A DNA stretch of 20,184 bases from Kiritimatiellia bacterium. Its GTDB lineage: Bacteria; Verrucomicrobiota; Kiritimatiellia; RFP12; UBA1067. The DNA is taken from the NCBI GenBank assembly GCA_024405335.1, contig JAKSOX010000010.1, forward strand, positions 1 through 20,184. Reading direction: 5' to 3'. The notes under the pieces are model-generated. The model worked only from the letters and a program-made list of their open reading frames with translations. It had not been told where the DNA came from and searched no databases. Numbering within the stretch: position 1 is the stretch's first letter; each line of letters begins with the position of its first letter. Positions 8,505-15,245 of the stretch are shown piece after piece. The translations under genes and the position numbers were made by a program.

Positions 8505-9583
8505 TGCGCGCGCCGAACGAACCGCTCCGCCTGTTGCTGGTGGACAATCTGATGATCCGCCGGTACGGCAACCTGCGGATGGGGCCGGGCCGCAAGCTGA
8601 ATTGCGGCGCGGTGCGCAACAACTGGCGCATCTGCGAATTTTCCGACCGCGACATGGCGCGCCTGCTCGCGCCTTGCGGCATCCGGCCGTGGGGCGGGGC
8701 GATCGCCAACAAAAAGCTCGTCCTGACGGCCAAGAACTTCCGTCCCGACGCGATACTGCTCGGCCACTGCGACTACGTCCGCAACGAAACGCTGGCGAAG
8801 ATCCGCAAGATCCTGCCCGACGTGCGCATCGCCCACTTCAACGTGGATCCGCTGTGGCAGACGGGCACGCGCGCGCAGATGGACGAGCGCCGCGATTCGT
8901 GCGACGCGCTTTTCGCCACGACGGCCGGCGACGTGCTCAAGACCTGGTGCACGGGCAAAAACGTCGTCGCCTACATGCCCAACCCCTCCGATCCGTCGAT
9001 GGAGAACCGCGACAACGGCGAAAAGTTCGGTTTCGTGCGCGACCTCTTTTTCGCGGGCAATCCCCGCGCCGGGGATCCGCGGTGGGAATTGCTGGCCCAG
9101 ACGCTGCCGAAACTCGGCGGCAAACTGCGCGTCGAGATTTTCGGCGCCGACGCCGAAAACCGCCGCAAGGTCGACGGCGTCAAATGGTCGCCCGGCGTTT
9201 GGGGGGCCGCCTACGAAGAGGTGCTCGCGAATTCCAAGATGTCCCTGAACCTCAACCGCCGCGAAGGAGACAAGTGGTATTCTTCCGACCGCATCGCGCA
9301 TTTGATGGGATGCGGCATTCTCACGTTCCAGAGCGCGAAGAACGGCATGGACAAGTTTTTCACCCCGGAAGAAACCGTGTTTTTCGACGGCGCGGACGAT
9401 CTGGCCGAAAAGCTGCTGCTGTTCCAGGCGAACGACGCCTCCCGCGCGCGCATCGCGTCCGCCGGCCGCGCCAAGTACCACAAGCTTTTCAACGGCGCGC
9501 GCGTGCTCAAATTCATGGTCGAGACGCTCTTCGGCGAGCGGTATTCAGAAGATTACGAGTGGCGGGAGGAGGTCTACCGGTGA
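8501..9583 (+). CDS. GT-B-like glycosyltransferase (CgeB-like / GT1-type C-terminal domain)
   Basis: The protein is about 360 residues, with no signal peptide or membrane segment. An N-terminal Rossmann-like half includes RPDAILLGHCDYVRNETLAKIRK and VRIAHFNVDPL. A C-terminal half includes DLFFAGNPRAGDPRWELL, the strand-turn ILANSKMSLNLNRREG-like segment near 248-260, and SSDRIAHLMGCGILTFQ followed by a DGADDLAEKLLLF helix. This order and the N-R-x-G...R-x-x-x-x-M-G-C-G pattern are characteristic of CgeB-like/DUF3880 glycosyltransferases with a Glyco_trans_1_2 C-terminus. It probably acts in the cytoplasm, adding a sugar to a lipid-linked or protein glycan. Two adjacent ATGs (8501 and 8504) are possible starts. 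I took the first because it overlaps the preceding stop. The 3' end overlaps the GTG start of the next gene. Donor and acceptor are unknown. Confidence 0.75.
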   Translation: MMRAPNEPLRLLLVDNLMIRRYGNLRMGPGRKLNCGAVRNNWRICEFSDRDMARLLAPCGIRPWGGAIANKKLVLTAKNFRPDAILLGHCDYVRNETLAKIRKILPDVRIAHFNVDPLWQTGTRAQMDERRDSCDALFATTAGDVLKTWCTGKNVVAYMPNPSDPSMENRDNGEKFGFVRDLFFAGNPRAGDPRWELLAQTLPKLGGKLRVEIFGADAENRRKVDGVKWSPGVWGAAYEEVLANSKMSLNLNRREGDKWYSSDRIAHLMGCGILTFQSAKNGMDKFFTPEETVFFDGADDLAEKLLLFQANDASRARIASAGRAKYHKLFNGARVLKFMVETLFGERYSEDYEWREEVYR

Positions 9584-11106
9584 CCTCCCGCGTCGGCGCG
9601 TTCGCCATTCGCCCCTGGTTGCTTGCGGCGGCCGTCGTCGCGGTGTTCGGCGCGTCCGCCGGTTTCGGGTTCGTCCGCTGGGACGATCCGGACTACACGT
9701 TCCGGTGCGCGTTCGTCGCGGGCGGATTTTCGTGGTCCAACCTGGCCGACGCGTTTTCGCGCGTTGCCGCCAACGGCATTTGGATGCCGCTCACGAACTT
9801 GACCTACATGCTGGACGTGTCGCTGTTCGGCCCGGGGCCCGCCGGCCACCACGCCGTGAACGTCGCGTGGCACGCGCTGAACGCCGCGCTCTTCTGGGCG
9901 TTGCTGCGCCGGTGTTTCCGCGCGGACGCCCCCGGCGCCCACGCGTCCGCGGAATGGGCGTGCTTCGCCGCCGCCGCGTTTTGGGCGCTGCACCCGCTGC
10001 GCGCCGAGGCCGTTTGCTGGATCGCCGCCCGCAAGGAACTGGCGTGGACGTGCTTCGCGCTGCTGGGGATGCTCGCCTGGCTGCGCGGCCGCCGCGTTTG
10101 CGCGCTCATGTGCTGCGCGTGCGCCTGCATGGGGAAGCCCACGGCGGTCTGCTTACCGTTGCTCGTTCTGGCGTTCGATTCCGCGCGGGAGCCGGCGTGC
10201 GTCAAGCGCCGTTGGGCGTGGTACGCGCCGCTTTTCGCGATGGCGGCCGCGACGGGCATGCTGGCGACGTACTCGCAAACGCACGCCGAAGGTTTCGCCG
10301 TGCGCGGACTGTTCGAAGCGGATCTCGGATGGCGGTTGCTGAACGCCGCCGTGGCGACGGGGCTGTACGTGTCGCAGACGTTTTTCCCCGCGGGAATCCA
10401 CGCGGACTACCGCGCGTTGCCGGGCGCATTCCCGGCGCATGGCGCGCTCGGTTTGGCGGCGCTCGCGCTGACGGTCGCCGCCGTGGCGTTTTTTGCGAAG
10501 AAAAGCACCTCGCGGCGCGAAATCCTCGCCGTGGCCTTCGCCGGCCTCGCGGCGCTTGCGCCGACGCTGGGCGTGTTCGGCAGTTTCGGCGAATCGGCCC
10601 GGGCGGACCGTTTCTTCTACGCGCCCGGCATGGCGATTTCGTTCGCGTTCGCACGGGGACTGCTCGTCTTGGCGTCGCGGCTCCGCGCGCCAGCGCGCTT
10701 TTTCGCCGGAGCGTACGTCTCGGCCATGGCGCTCGCGGCGGTCGTGGTGGCGGCGTCCTGGCGGAACGATCTGGCGCTCTTTTCGCGGACGCTGGCGAAC
10801 GATCCGCAGCATCCCCGTGCGCTGGCGCACGTGGCGAGCGAGAAGTGCAAGCTGGCCGACCGCGCAGTGCGAACCGCCCAAGCCGGCCCCGACGCCTTCG
10901 ACGAGGGCATCGCCATGTTCCGCAAGAGCATGGCCTTGCGCCCGCGGGACAACGTGGCGGCCGAACTCGCCTACGCGCTGGCGGCGCGCGGTTACGCTTC
11001 CGACGCCGTGGAAGTGCGCCGTCTGGCGGAGCCGCTTGCGCGCGACCCCGCCCGCGACCGCAGCGGCGTCGCCCGCGCCGCGCTTGCGCGTCTCGCGACC
11101 CCCTGA
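9580..11106 (+). CDS. TMTC/GT-C-like polytopic membrane protein with degenerate TPR-like tail
   Basis: This 508-residue protein resembles the bacterial TMTC-like (O-mannosyltransferase-type, GT-C fold) proteins of PVC-group genomes. It has the first-loop acidic motif FVRWDDPDY (31-39, D35-D36 as likely catalytic or metal-binding residues). Next is WMPLTNLTYMLDVSLFGPGPAGHH (from about 68). ALHPLRAEAVCWIAARKE (from about 136) and ARADRFFYAPG (340-350) follow. About ten membrane helices span 12-395. The remaining 110 residues look like one or two weak TPR helical pairs, shorter than in typical relatives. The predicted role is transfer of a sugar from a polyprenyl-phosphate carrier to a protein or glycan on the outer face of the inner membrane. 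GTG is the start: it overlaps the preceding stop (GTGA) and has GGAGGAGGT seven bases upstream. This is the last gene of the cluster. The following 179 bases hold only a weak GC hairpin (11178-11191) and the next promoter. Confidence 0.8.
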   Translation: MTSRVGAFAIRPWLLAAAVVAVFGASAGFGFVRWDDPDYTFRCAFVAGGFSWSNLADAFSRVAANGIWMPLTNLTYMLDVSLFGPGPAGHHAVNVAWHALNAALFWALLRRCFRADAPGAHASAEWACFAAAAFWALHPLRAEAVCWIAARKELAWTCFALLGMLAWLRGRRVCALMCCACACMGKPTAVCLPLLVLAFDSAREPACVKRRWAWYAPLFAMAAATGMLATYSQTHAEGFAVRGLFEADLGWRLLNAAVATGLYVSQTFFPAGIHADYRALPGAFPAHGALGLAALALTVAAVAFFAKKSTSRREILAVAFAGLAALAPTLGVFGSFGESARADRFFYAPGMAISFAFARGLLVLASRLRAPARFFAGAYVSAMALAAVVVAASWRNDLALFSRTLANDPQHPRALAHVASEKCKLADRAVRTAQAGPDAFDEGIAMFRKSMALRPRDNVAAELAYALAARGYASDAVEVRRLAEPLARDPARDRSGVARAALARLATP

Positions 11107-11219
11107 CGACACGCCCTGTTTCCTTTCGTCGTTGCCCGATCATCTCGAGAGGGCCGCTTCCCGGTCGTTTTCAGCTCGCGGCGCTCGCCGCTTCCCGTCC
11201 TCCGCGCCCATTTTCGCCA

Positions 11220-11248
11220 TTGTCTTTGCGCTGGATTTGGTGTAAAAT
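11220..11248 (+). promoter_or_regulatory. Promoter for the ROK-like / NahK-like operon
   Basis: A -35-like TTGTCT (11220-11225) and a -10 TAAAAT (11243-11248) are 17 bases apart. ATTTGGTG directly precedes the -10, similar to the TTTG-type context of other promoters here. The start codon at 11286 has a good Shine-Dalgarno (AAAGGAG), giving an ordinary leader of about 30 bases. Confidence 0.65.
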
Positions 11249-11285
11249 ACGAACTTGATTTCAACCCAAAAAAGGAGAATCCTAC

Positions 11286-12674
11286 ATGTCCAAGAAGTGC
11301 GCGTGCGGTTGCGATTGCAACGACATCTTTCTGCCTTTGGCTTCGGCCCTGAACGAGCTTCGCTGCTATGCCGGCGACAAGCCCGAAATGGCGGGCATCG
11401 CGTGGGAGCGCGAAGAAGGCCACGTCTACCGCTACGACGTGCCGATTCCGCGCGACGTCCGCTCCGCCGAGCGCGCTTCCGTGACGAGCCTCGTCGAGCG
11501 CTGCGTCAAGTTCGTCCTCTGGGCGGCCGGCGGCTGGAAACTCTACCTCGCCGGTCCCGACTGGCTGGTGAAGCCGATCGCCAAGGCCTACTCCAAGAAC
11601 GGCGCGCGCAAGTTCGACTACGGCTTCTTCAACGACCTCTACGGCAAGCCCTTCGAAGTGGCGATCGTGCCCTACAAGAAAATGCCCGCGGCGAACGAGC
11701 GCCGCGTGCTGGTGAAGAACAACGTCAACGGCAACCGCATCGGCTTCGACCTCGGCGCGAGCGACTTCAAGATCTCCGCGCTCAAGAAGGGCAAGGTCGT
11801 GTTCTCGCAGGAATTCCCCTGGGATCCGCGCAACGCCGGCGATCCGGAATACCACTACGCCAAACTTTCCGCCGGTCTCGAAGAGGCGGCGAAGGCGCTG
11901 GGCGGCAAAGTGGACGCGATCGGCGGCTCCACGGCCGGAGTGCTCGTGGGCAAGAAGCTCGGCGTCGCTTCGCTCATCCGCGGCGTGAAGGAACAGAACC
12001 CCGGCAAGTACGCGGACGCGCAGAACTTCCTCAAGCGCATCGAAGCGGAATGGCAGGTGCCGTTCGAAGTTTACAACGACGGCGACGTCACGGCGCTCGC
12101 GGGCGCGATCACGATGAAGAAGAACGGCATCCTCGGCGTGGCGATGGGCTCCTCCGAGGCGGTGGGCTACATCGATCCCAAGGGCGCGCTCACGGGCCGC
12201 ATCAGCGAGCTCGCGTTCGCCCCGGTGGACTACAACCCGAACGCGGCGTGCTGCGAATGGAGCGGCGACTACGGCGTGGGCGCGATGTACTTCTCGCAGC
12301 AGGCGGTGAACCACCTCGCGTGCAAGTTCGGCTTCAAGTTCCCGAAGTCCATGAAACTGCCCGAGCGCCTGAAAGTCGTCCAGGCCGCCATGGAGAAGCA
12401 CGACGACAAGGCCCTCAAGGTGTACCTCACGATCGGCCGCTACCTCGCGAACGCGGTGCCGTGGTACCGCGAGTTCTACGACTTCCAGAATCTCATGATC
12501 CTCGGCCGCGTGACCTCCGGCCTCGGCGGGCAGATCATCCTGGAAACGGCGAAGATGGGCCTCGAGGCGCTCGATCCGTGCCTCGCGGAAGAAGTCGACG
12601 TCTTCATGCCCGACGAAAAGGCGCGCCGTCTCGGCCAGTCCGTGGCCGCGGCCCAGATTCCGGTGGTCAAGTAA
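11286..12674 (+). CDS. Divergent ROK-family/actin-fold sugar kinase-like protein
   Basis: The 462-residue protein has the actin-like ATPase layout of ROK sugar kinases. The phosphate-1 loop is IGFDLGASDFKIS (152-164), followed by a GGSTAGVL strand (213-220). The probable catalytic aspartate is in VYNDGDVTALAGA (N264-D265). The phosphate-2-like loop LGVAMGSSEAVG is at 283-294, and RISELAF sits where ROK proteins carry their GExGH-like segment. Two things are unusual. About 150 residues precede the ATPase core, beginning with the cysteine cluster CACGCDC (5-11). The canonical ROK zinc motif CxCGxxGC is absent, with only CCEWSGDYG (322-330) in that region. A hexose or amino-sugar substrate is likely given the following NahK-like gene, 14 bases downstream, but neither enzyme activity nor substrate is shown. 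AAAAAAGGAG ends about eight bases before the ATG and supports the start. Confidence 0.72.
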   Translation: MSKKCACGCDCNDIFLPLASALNELRCYAGDKPEMAGIAWEREEGHVYRYDVPIPRDVRSAERASVTSLVERCVKFVLWAAGGWKLYLAGPDWLVKPIAKAYSKNGARKFDYGFFNDLYGKPFEVAIVPYKKMPAANERRVLVKNNVNGNRIGFDLGASDFKISALKKGKVVFSQEFPWDPRNAGDPEYHYAKLSAGLEEAAKALGGKVDAIGGSTAGVLVGKKLGVASLIRGVKEQNPGKYADAQNFLKRIEAEWQVPFEVYNDGDVTALAGAITMKKNGILGVAMGSSEAVGYIDPKGALTGRISELAFAPVDYNPNAACCEWSGDYGVGAMYFSQQAVNHLACKFGFKFPKSMKLPERLKVVQAAMEKHDDKALKVYLTIGRYLANAVPWYREFYDFQNLMILGRVTSGLGGQIILETAKMGLEALDPCLAEEVDVFMPDEKARRLGQSVAAAQIPVVK

Positions 12675-12688
12675 GGAAGGGACGTGCC

Positions 12689-13798
12689 ATGAGCAACAGG
12701 ACGTTTTCGGCCGAGGAACTGCGCGAAGTCATTTCGCTGTTCCAGGTTTTCGGCGACATCAAGGGCGTCGAGCGCTACGGCTCGGGTCACATCAACGACA
12801 CGTTCAAGGTCGAGATGTCCCTCGGCGGCGAACCGGTGCGCTACGTGCTGCAGCGCGTGAACGATTCGATCTTCACGCGGCCGGACCGCGTGATGGAGAA
12901 CATCGCGCGCGTCACGAACCACCTGCGCGCGAAATTCGCGGGCGCGCCCGACGCGACCCGCCGCACGCTCACCGTGATCCCCACGCGCAACGGCCAGCCC
13001 GTCGCCCGCGGCCCGGAAGGCGGCTGGTGGCGCATGTACGTGTTCATCGCCGGCGCGAGGACGATCGACCTCATCGAGAACGCGGACCAGGCCCGCAAGG
13101 CCGCCCGCGCGTTCGCGGGATTCCAGAACGCGCTCGCCGACCTCCCGGCGCCGCGGCTTTTCGAAACGATCCCGGCGTTCCACAACACGCTCTCGCGCCT
13201 CGACCAGCTGGACGTGGCGGCGAACGAGGACAAAATGGGCCGCAAGGCGGGCGTCGCCGCGGAACTCGCGTTCGTCGACGCGCACCGCGAAGAGGCCGGC
13301 AAGATCGTGAAGATGATGGAAGCGGGCGAAATCCCCGAGCGCATCACCCACAACGACACGAAGATCAACAACGTCATGCTCGACGACGCCACGGGCGAAG
13401 GCATTGCCGTGATCGACCTCGACACCGTGATGCCGGGCTGTGCGCTGTACGACTTCGGCGACATGGTGCGCACGTCCACGGCGAACGCCGCCGAGGACGA
13501 GAAGGACCTGTCGAAGGTCTACTCCCGCAAGGAGTACTTCGAAGCGCTCGTGAAGGGCTACACCTCGGAGGCGAAGTTCCTCACGGAGGCCGAGCGCGAC
13601 AACCTCGCGTTCTCCGGGCGGCTGATCACGTTCACGATCGGCATCCGCTTCCTGGCGGACTACCTCGCCGGCGACACGTACTTCCGCACGGCGTATCCCG
13701 AGCACAACCTCGTCCGCGCCCGCACCCAGTTCAAGATGGTGCAGTCGATGGAAGAGCAGAAGGACGAATACGAGGCGATCGTCCGGGCGAACGCCTGA
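12689..13798 (+). CDS. nahK: NahK-like N-acetylhexosamine 1-kinase (APH/choline-kinase fold)
   Basis: This 369-residue protein matches the family of Bifidobacterium N-acetylhexosamine 1-kinase. It has a glycine loop YGSGHINDTF (30-39), a Lys/Arg-rich ATP-binding strand RYVLQRVN (51-58), a catalytic loop HNDTKINNVML (221-231, D223 as catalytic base) and a metal-binding segment VIDLDTVMPG (241-250, D243 and D245). YDFGDMVRT (254-262) follows. NahK phosphorylates GlcNAc or GalNAc at the anomeric carbon for entry into UDP-sugar or glycolytic pathways. In the lacto-N-biose/galacto-N-biose route it acts with a phosphorylase that is not in this window. Substrate is inferred from family only, so other hexose 1-phosphate products are possible. 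The gene starts 14 bases after the ROK-like gene with AAGGAAGGG overlapping that gene's stop. It is followed 25 bases later by a hairpin terminator, so the pair forms a two-gene operon. Confidence 0.85.
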   Translation: MSNRTFSAEELREVISLFQVFGDIKGVERYGSGHINDTFKVEMSLGGEPVRYVLQRVNDSIFTRPDRVMENIARVTNHLRAKFAGAPDATRRTLTVIPTRNGQPVARGPEGGWWRMYVFIAGARTIDLIENADQARKAARAFAGFQNALADLPAPRLFETIPAFHNTLSRLDQLDVAANEDKMGRKAGVAAELAFVDAHREEAGKIVKMMEAGEIPERITHNDTKINNVMLDDATGEGIAVIDLDTVMPGCALYDFGDMVRTSTANAAEDEKDLSKVYSRKEYFEALVKGYTSEAKFLTEAERDNLAFSGRLITFTIGIRFLADYLAGDTYFRTAYPEHNLVRARTQFKMVQSMEEQKDEYEAIVRANA

Positions 13799-13822
13799 GG
13801 AGCGACTTCGTCTTCGCGGAAT

Positions 13823-13864
13823 CGGCAATCGAAGGGAGTGCTGGCCCCTTTCGGTTGCCGGTTT
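13823..13864 (+). terminator. Hairpin terminator after the ROK/NahK operon
   Basis: CGGCAATCGAAGGG (13823-13836) pairs with CCCTTTCGGTTGCCG (13846-13860) through about 14 base pairs, with one G-U pair and one bulged base, around a 9-base loop. Only a short T run (GTTT) follows, so termination may be partial. It ends five bases before the TGG of the next extended -10. Confidence 0.65.
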
Positions 13865-13865
13865 G

Positions 13866-13874
13866 TGGTACAAT
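13866..13874 (+). promoter_or_regulatory. Extended -10 promoter (TGG-TACAAT) for micro-ORF and kdgK
   Basis: TACAAT at 13869-13874 is preceded by TGG. The 10-mer GTTTGTGGTA (13861-13870) is identical to that at the promoter at 2599-2628. No acceptable -35 exists at 16-18 bases upstream, where the terminator hairpin lies. The ATG of the micro-ORF begins only nine bases after the -10, so a transcript starting at the usual distance would be leaderless for it. Confidence 0.55.
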
Positions 13875-13883
13875 GGCGGCGAC

Positions 13884-13994
13884 ATGGTGAGGAGGTTTCT
13901 TTTTGGTGCGGCGGCGTTCTTCGCCGCTTTGCTCGCGAACGCGGCGGCGAAGGAGTTCGTCGGAGCGAGCGGCGGGGAACGGTGGTCCGACTGA
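13884..13994 (+). CDS. 36-residue micro-ORF with signal-peptide-like sequence
   Basis: The ATG at 13884 opens 36 codons ending in TGA at 13994. The product begins with MVRRF, has a hydrophobic run LFGAAAFFAALLANAA and ends AKEFVGASGGERWSD. It is a textbook Sec signal peptide with a likely cleavage after NAAA and a mature part of only about 15 residues. There is no Shine-Dalgarno, and the -10 element lies nine bases upstream, consistent with leaderless translation. It may be a genuine small secreted peptide, a leader ORF affecting kdgK 91 bases downstream, or the 5' remnant of a deleted secreted-protein gene. I see no continuation of the mature domain in any frame after the stop. The 91 bases to kdgK contain no other recognised element. 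Confidence 0.4.
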   Translation: MVRRFLFGAAAFFAALLANAAAKEFVGASGGERWSD

Positions 13995-14085
13995 GGTGAC
14001 ACCACTGGCGCGGGAGCGCGATGAAAGGCCGGGAACGTGGATTTTGTTTGAAATGTCGTTTGTCAATCAAAGGAGGAAACTGACC

Positions 14086-15108
14086 ATGGCGAAGTTCGTG
14101 ACGTTCGGGGAAATCATGATGCGGCTCAATCCGGAAGGGTACTTCCGGTTTGTGCAGGCGGACAAGTTCGAAGTGTCCTACGCGGGCGGCGAGGCGAACG
14201 TGGCCGTGTCGCTCGCGAACTACGGGCTGGACGCCGGTTTCGTCACGAAACTGCCGGACAATCCGCTCGGCCACGCCGCGCGCAACGAAATGCGCCGCTT
14301 CGGCGTGGACGTGTCGTCCATCGTGTGGGGAGGTCCGCGGCTCGGCATCTACTTCGCGGAAAAGGGCGCTTCGCAGCGCCCGTCCAAGGTGGTGTACGAC
14401 CGCGCGGGCTCGTCCATCGCGCTCGCTAAGCGCGCCGACTTCGACTGGGCGAAGATCCTCAAGGGCGCGAAGTGGTTCCACTTCACGGGCATCACGCCCG
14501 CGCTCGGCGGCGAACTGCCGGAAATCTGCATGGACGCGCTCGAGTTCTGCAAGGCGCGCAAGATCACGGTGTCCTGCGACCTCAACTACCGCGGCAAGCT
14601 CTGGACGCGCGAGGCGGCGGGCAAGTGCATGGCCAGGCTCGTGCCGTACGTGGACGTGCTGATCGCGAACGAGGCGGACGCCGCGGACGTGTTCGGCATC
14701 GTCGGCAAGGGCAGCGACGTGGAATCCGGCAAGCTGGACAAGGCGGGCTACGTTTCCGTGGCGGAGCAGCTCGTGAAGCGCTTCGGCTGCAAGCAGGTGG
14801 CGATCACGCTGCGCACGTCGATTTCGGCGTTCGACAACCTGTGGGCGGGCATGCTCTACGCGAAGGGCAAGGCGCATTTCTCGAAGGAATACGCGGTGCA
14901 CGTGGTCGACCGCGTGGGCGGCGGCGATTCGTTCGGCGGCGGGCTCGTCTACGCGCTCGCCACGGGCCGGAAACCGCAGGACGCGATCGAGTTCGCGGTG
15001 GCGGCGAGTTGCCTCAAGCATTCGATCGAGCACGACTTCAACCACGTCTCCGTCGCGGAGGTGGAATCGCTCGCCGCCGGCAACGGCACGGGCCGCGTCC
15101 AACGCTGA
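14086..15108 (+). CDS. kdgK: 2-dehydro-3-deoxygluconokinase (KDG kinase), PfkB/ribokinase family
   Basis: This 340-residue PfkB-family kinase begins with MAKFVTFGEIMMRLNPEG. It has the substrate-side motif AGGEANVAVSLA (33-44), the lid/sugar region RLGIYFAEKGASQRPSKVV starting at 85, the strand SCDLNYRGKLW (163-173), and the signature-2 motif DRVGGGDSFGGGLVYAL (275-291) with catalytic base D281. The RxGIYFxExGxxxRxSxVxYDRxxS pattern and the GGG variant of the signature fit KDG kinases of gut anaerobes better than fructo- or ribokinases. The reaction is ATP-dependent phosphorylation of 2-keto-3-deoxygluconate to KDPG, in pectin and uronate breakdown. A KDPG aldolase gene is not in the window. 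AAAGGAGGAAAC lies just upstream of ATG 14086 and decides the start over an in-frame ATG at 14053. Transcription probably begins at the promoter at 13866. Other PfkB sugar substrates cannot be excluded. Confidence 0.82.
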   Translation: MAKFVTFGEIMMRLNPEGYFRFVQADKFEVSYAGGEANVAVSLANYGLDAGFVTKLPDNPLGHAARNEMRRFGVDVSSIVWGGPRLGIYFAEKGASQRPSKVVYDRAGSSIALAKRADFDWAKILKGAKWFHFTGITPALGGELPEICMDALEFCKARKITVSCDLNYRGKLWTREAAGKCMARLVPYVDVLIANEADAADVFGIVGKGSDVESGKLDKAGYVSVAEQLVKRFGCKQVAITLRTSISAFDNLWAGMLYAKGKAHFSKEYAVHVVDRVGGGDSFGGGLVYALATGRKPQDAIEFAVAASCLKHSIEHDFNHVSVAEVESLAAGNGTGRVQR

Positions 15109-15114
15109 CGGCTC

Positions 15115-15143
15115 TTGCCACGGCGGACGCGACGTGCTACAAT
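15115..15143 (+). promoter_or_regulatory. Sigma-70-type promoter for the TPP-riboswitch operon
   Basis: TTGCCA (15115-15120) and TACAAT (15138-15143) are 17 bases apart, the best -35/-10 pair in the window. The -35 begins seven bases after the kdgK stop. A transcript starting about 15150 would begin just upstream of the aptamer at 15157. Confidence 0.8.
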
Positions 15144-15156
15144 TCGCGCCGATTTG

Positions 15157-15243
15157 TTCATTGGGGTGCTGCCGGACGCGTGTCCGGGTGCTGAGATGAA
15201 ACCCAGTAAACTTGATCCGGGCAATGCCGGCGAAAGGAATGGA
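15157..15243 (+). promoter_or_regulatory. TPP (thiamine pyrophosphate) riboswitch, THI element
   Basis: The conserved TPP aptamer blocks appear in order: GGGGTGC (15163-15169), GTGCTGAGA (15188-15196), ACCC (15201-15204), and AACTTGATCC followed by GGGCAATGCCGGCGAAAGGA (15209-15238). P1 is formed by TTCATT (15157-15162) and AATGGA (15238-15243), with one G-U pair. GGG/CCC forms P2. A GC hairpin CCGGAC/GTCCGG (15172-15187) is the variable P3a arm, and CCGG/CCGG closes the pyrophosphate-binding arm. The Shine-Dalgarno candidate GAAAGGA (15232-15238) is inside the aptamer's 3' strand, and the ATG is at 15246. Ligand binding should therefore hide the ribosome-binding site directly, with no separate expression platform and no terminator seen. 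High TPP would repress the outer-membrane protein and transporter genes. Confidence 0.93.
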
Positions 15244-15245
15244 AG

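Noticed and set aside
11178..11191. GCGGC-GCTC-GCCGC hairpin after the TMTC-like gene.
   Set aside because: Only five base pairs and no T run, so it is not convincing as a terminator.
2552..14039. The 11-mer CCGGGAACGTG occurs in two intergenic regions (2552-2562 and 14029-14039).
   Set aside because: In a 20-kb GC-rich window many shared 11-mers are expected by chance, and the positions relative to promoters differ.
14053..14085. Alternative upstream start for KDG kinase at 14053.
   Set aside because: The strong AAAGGAGG lies between 14053 and 14086 and fits the downstream ATG. PfkB kinases normally begin close to the VTFGEI strand.
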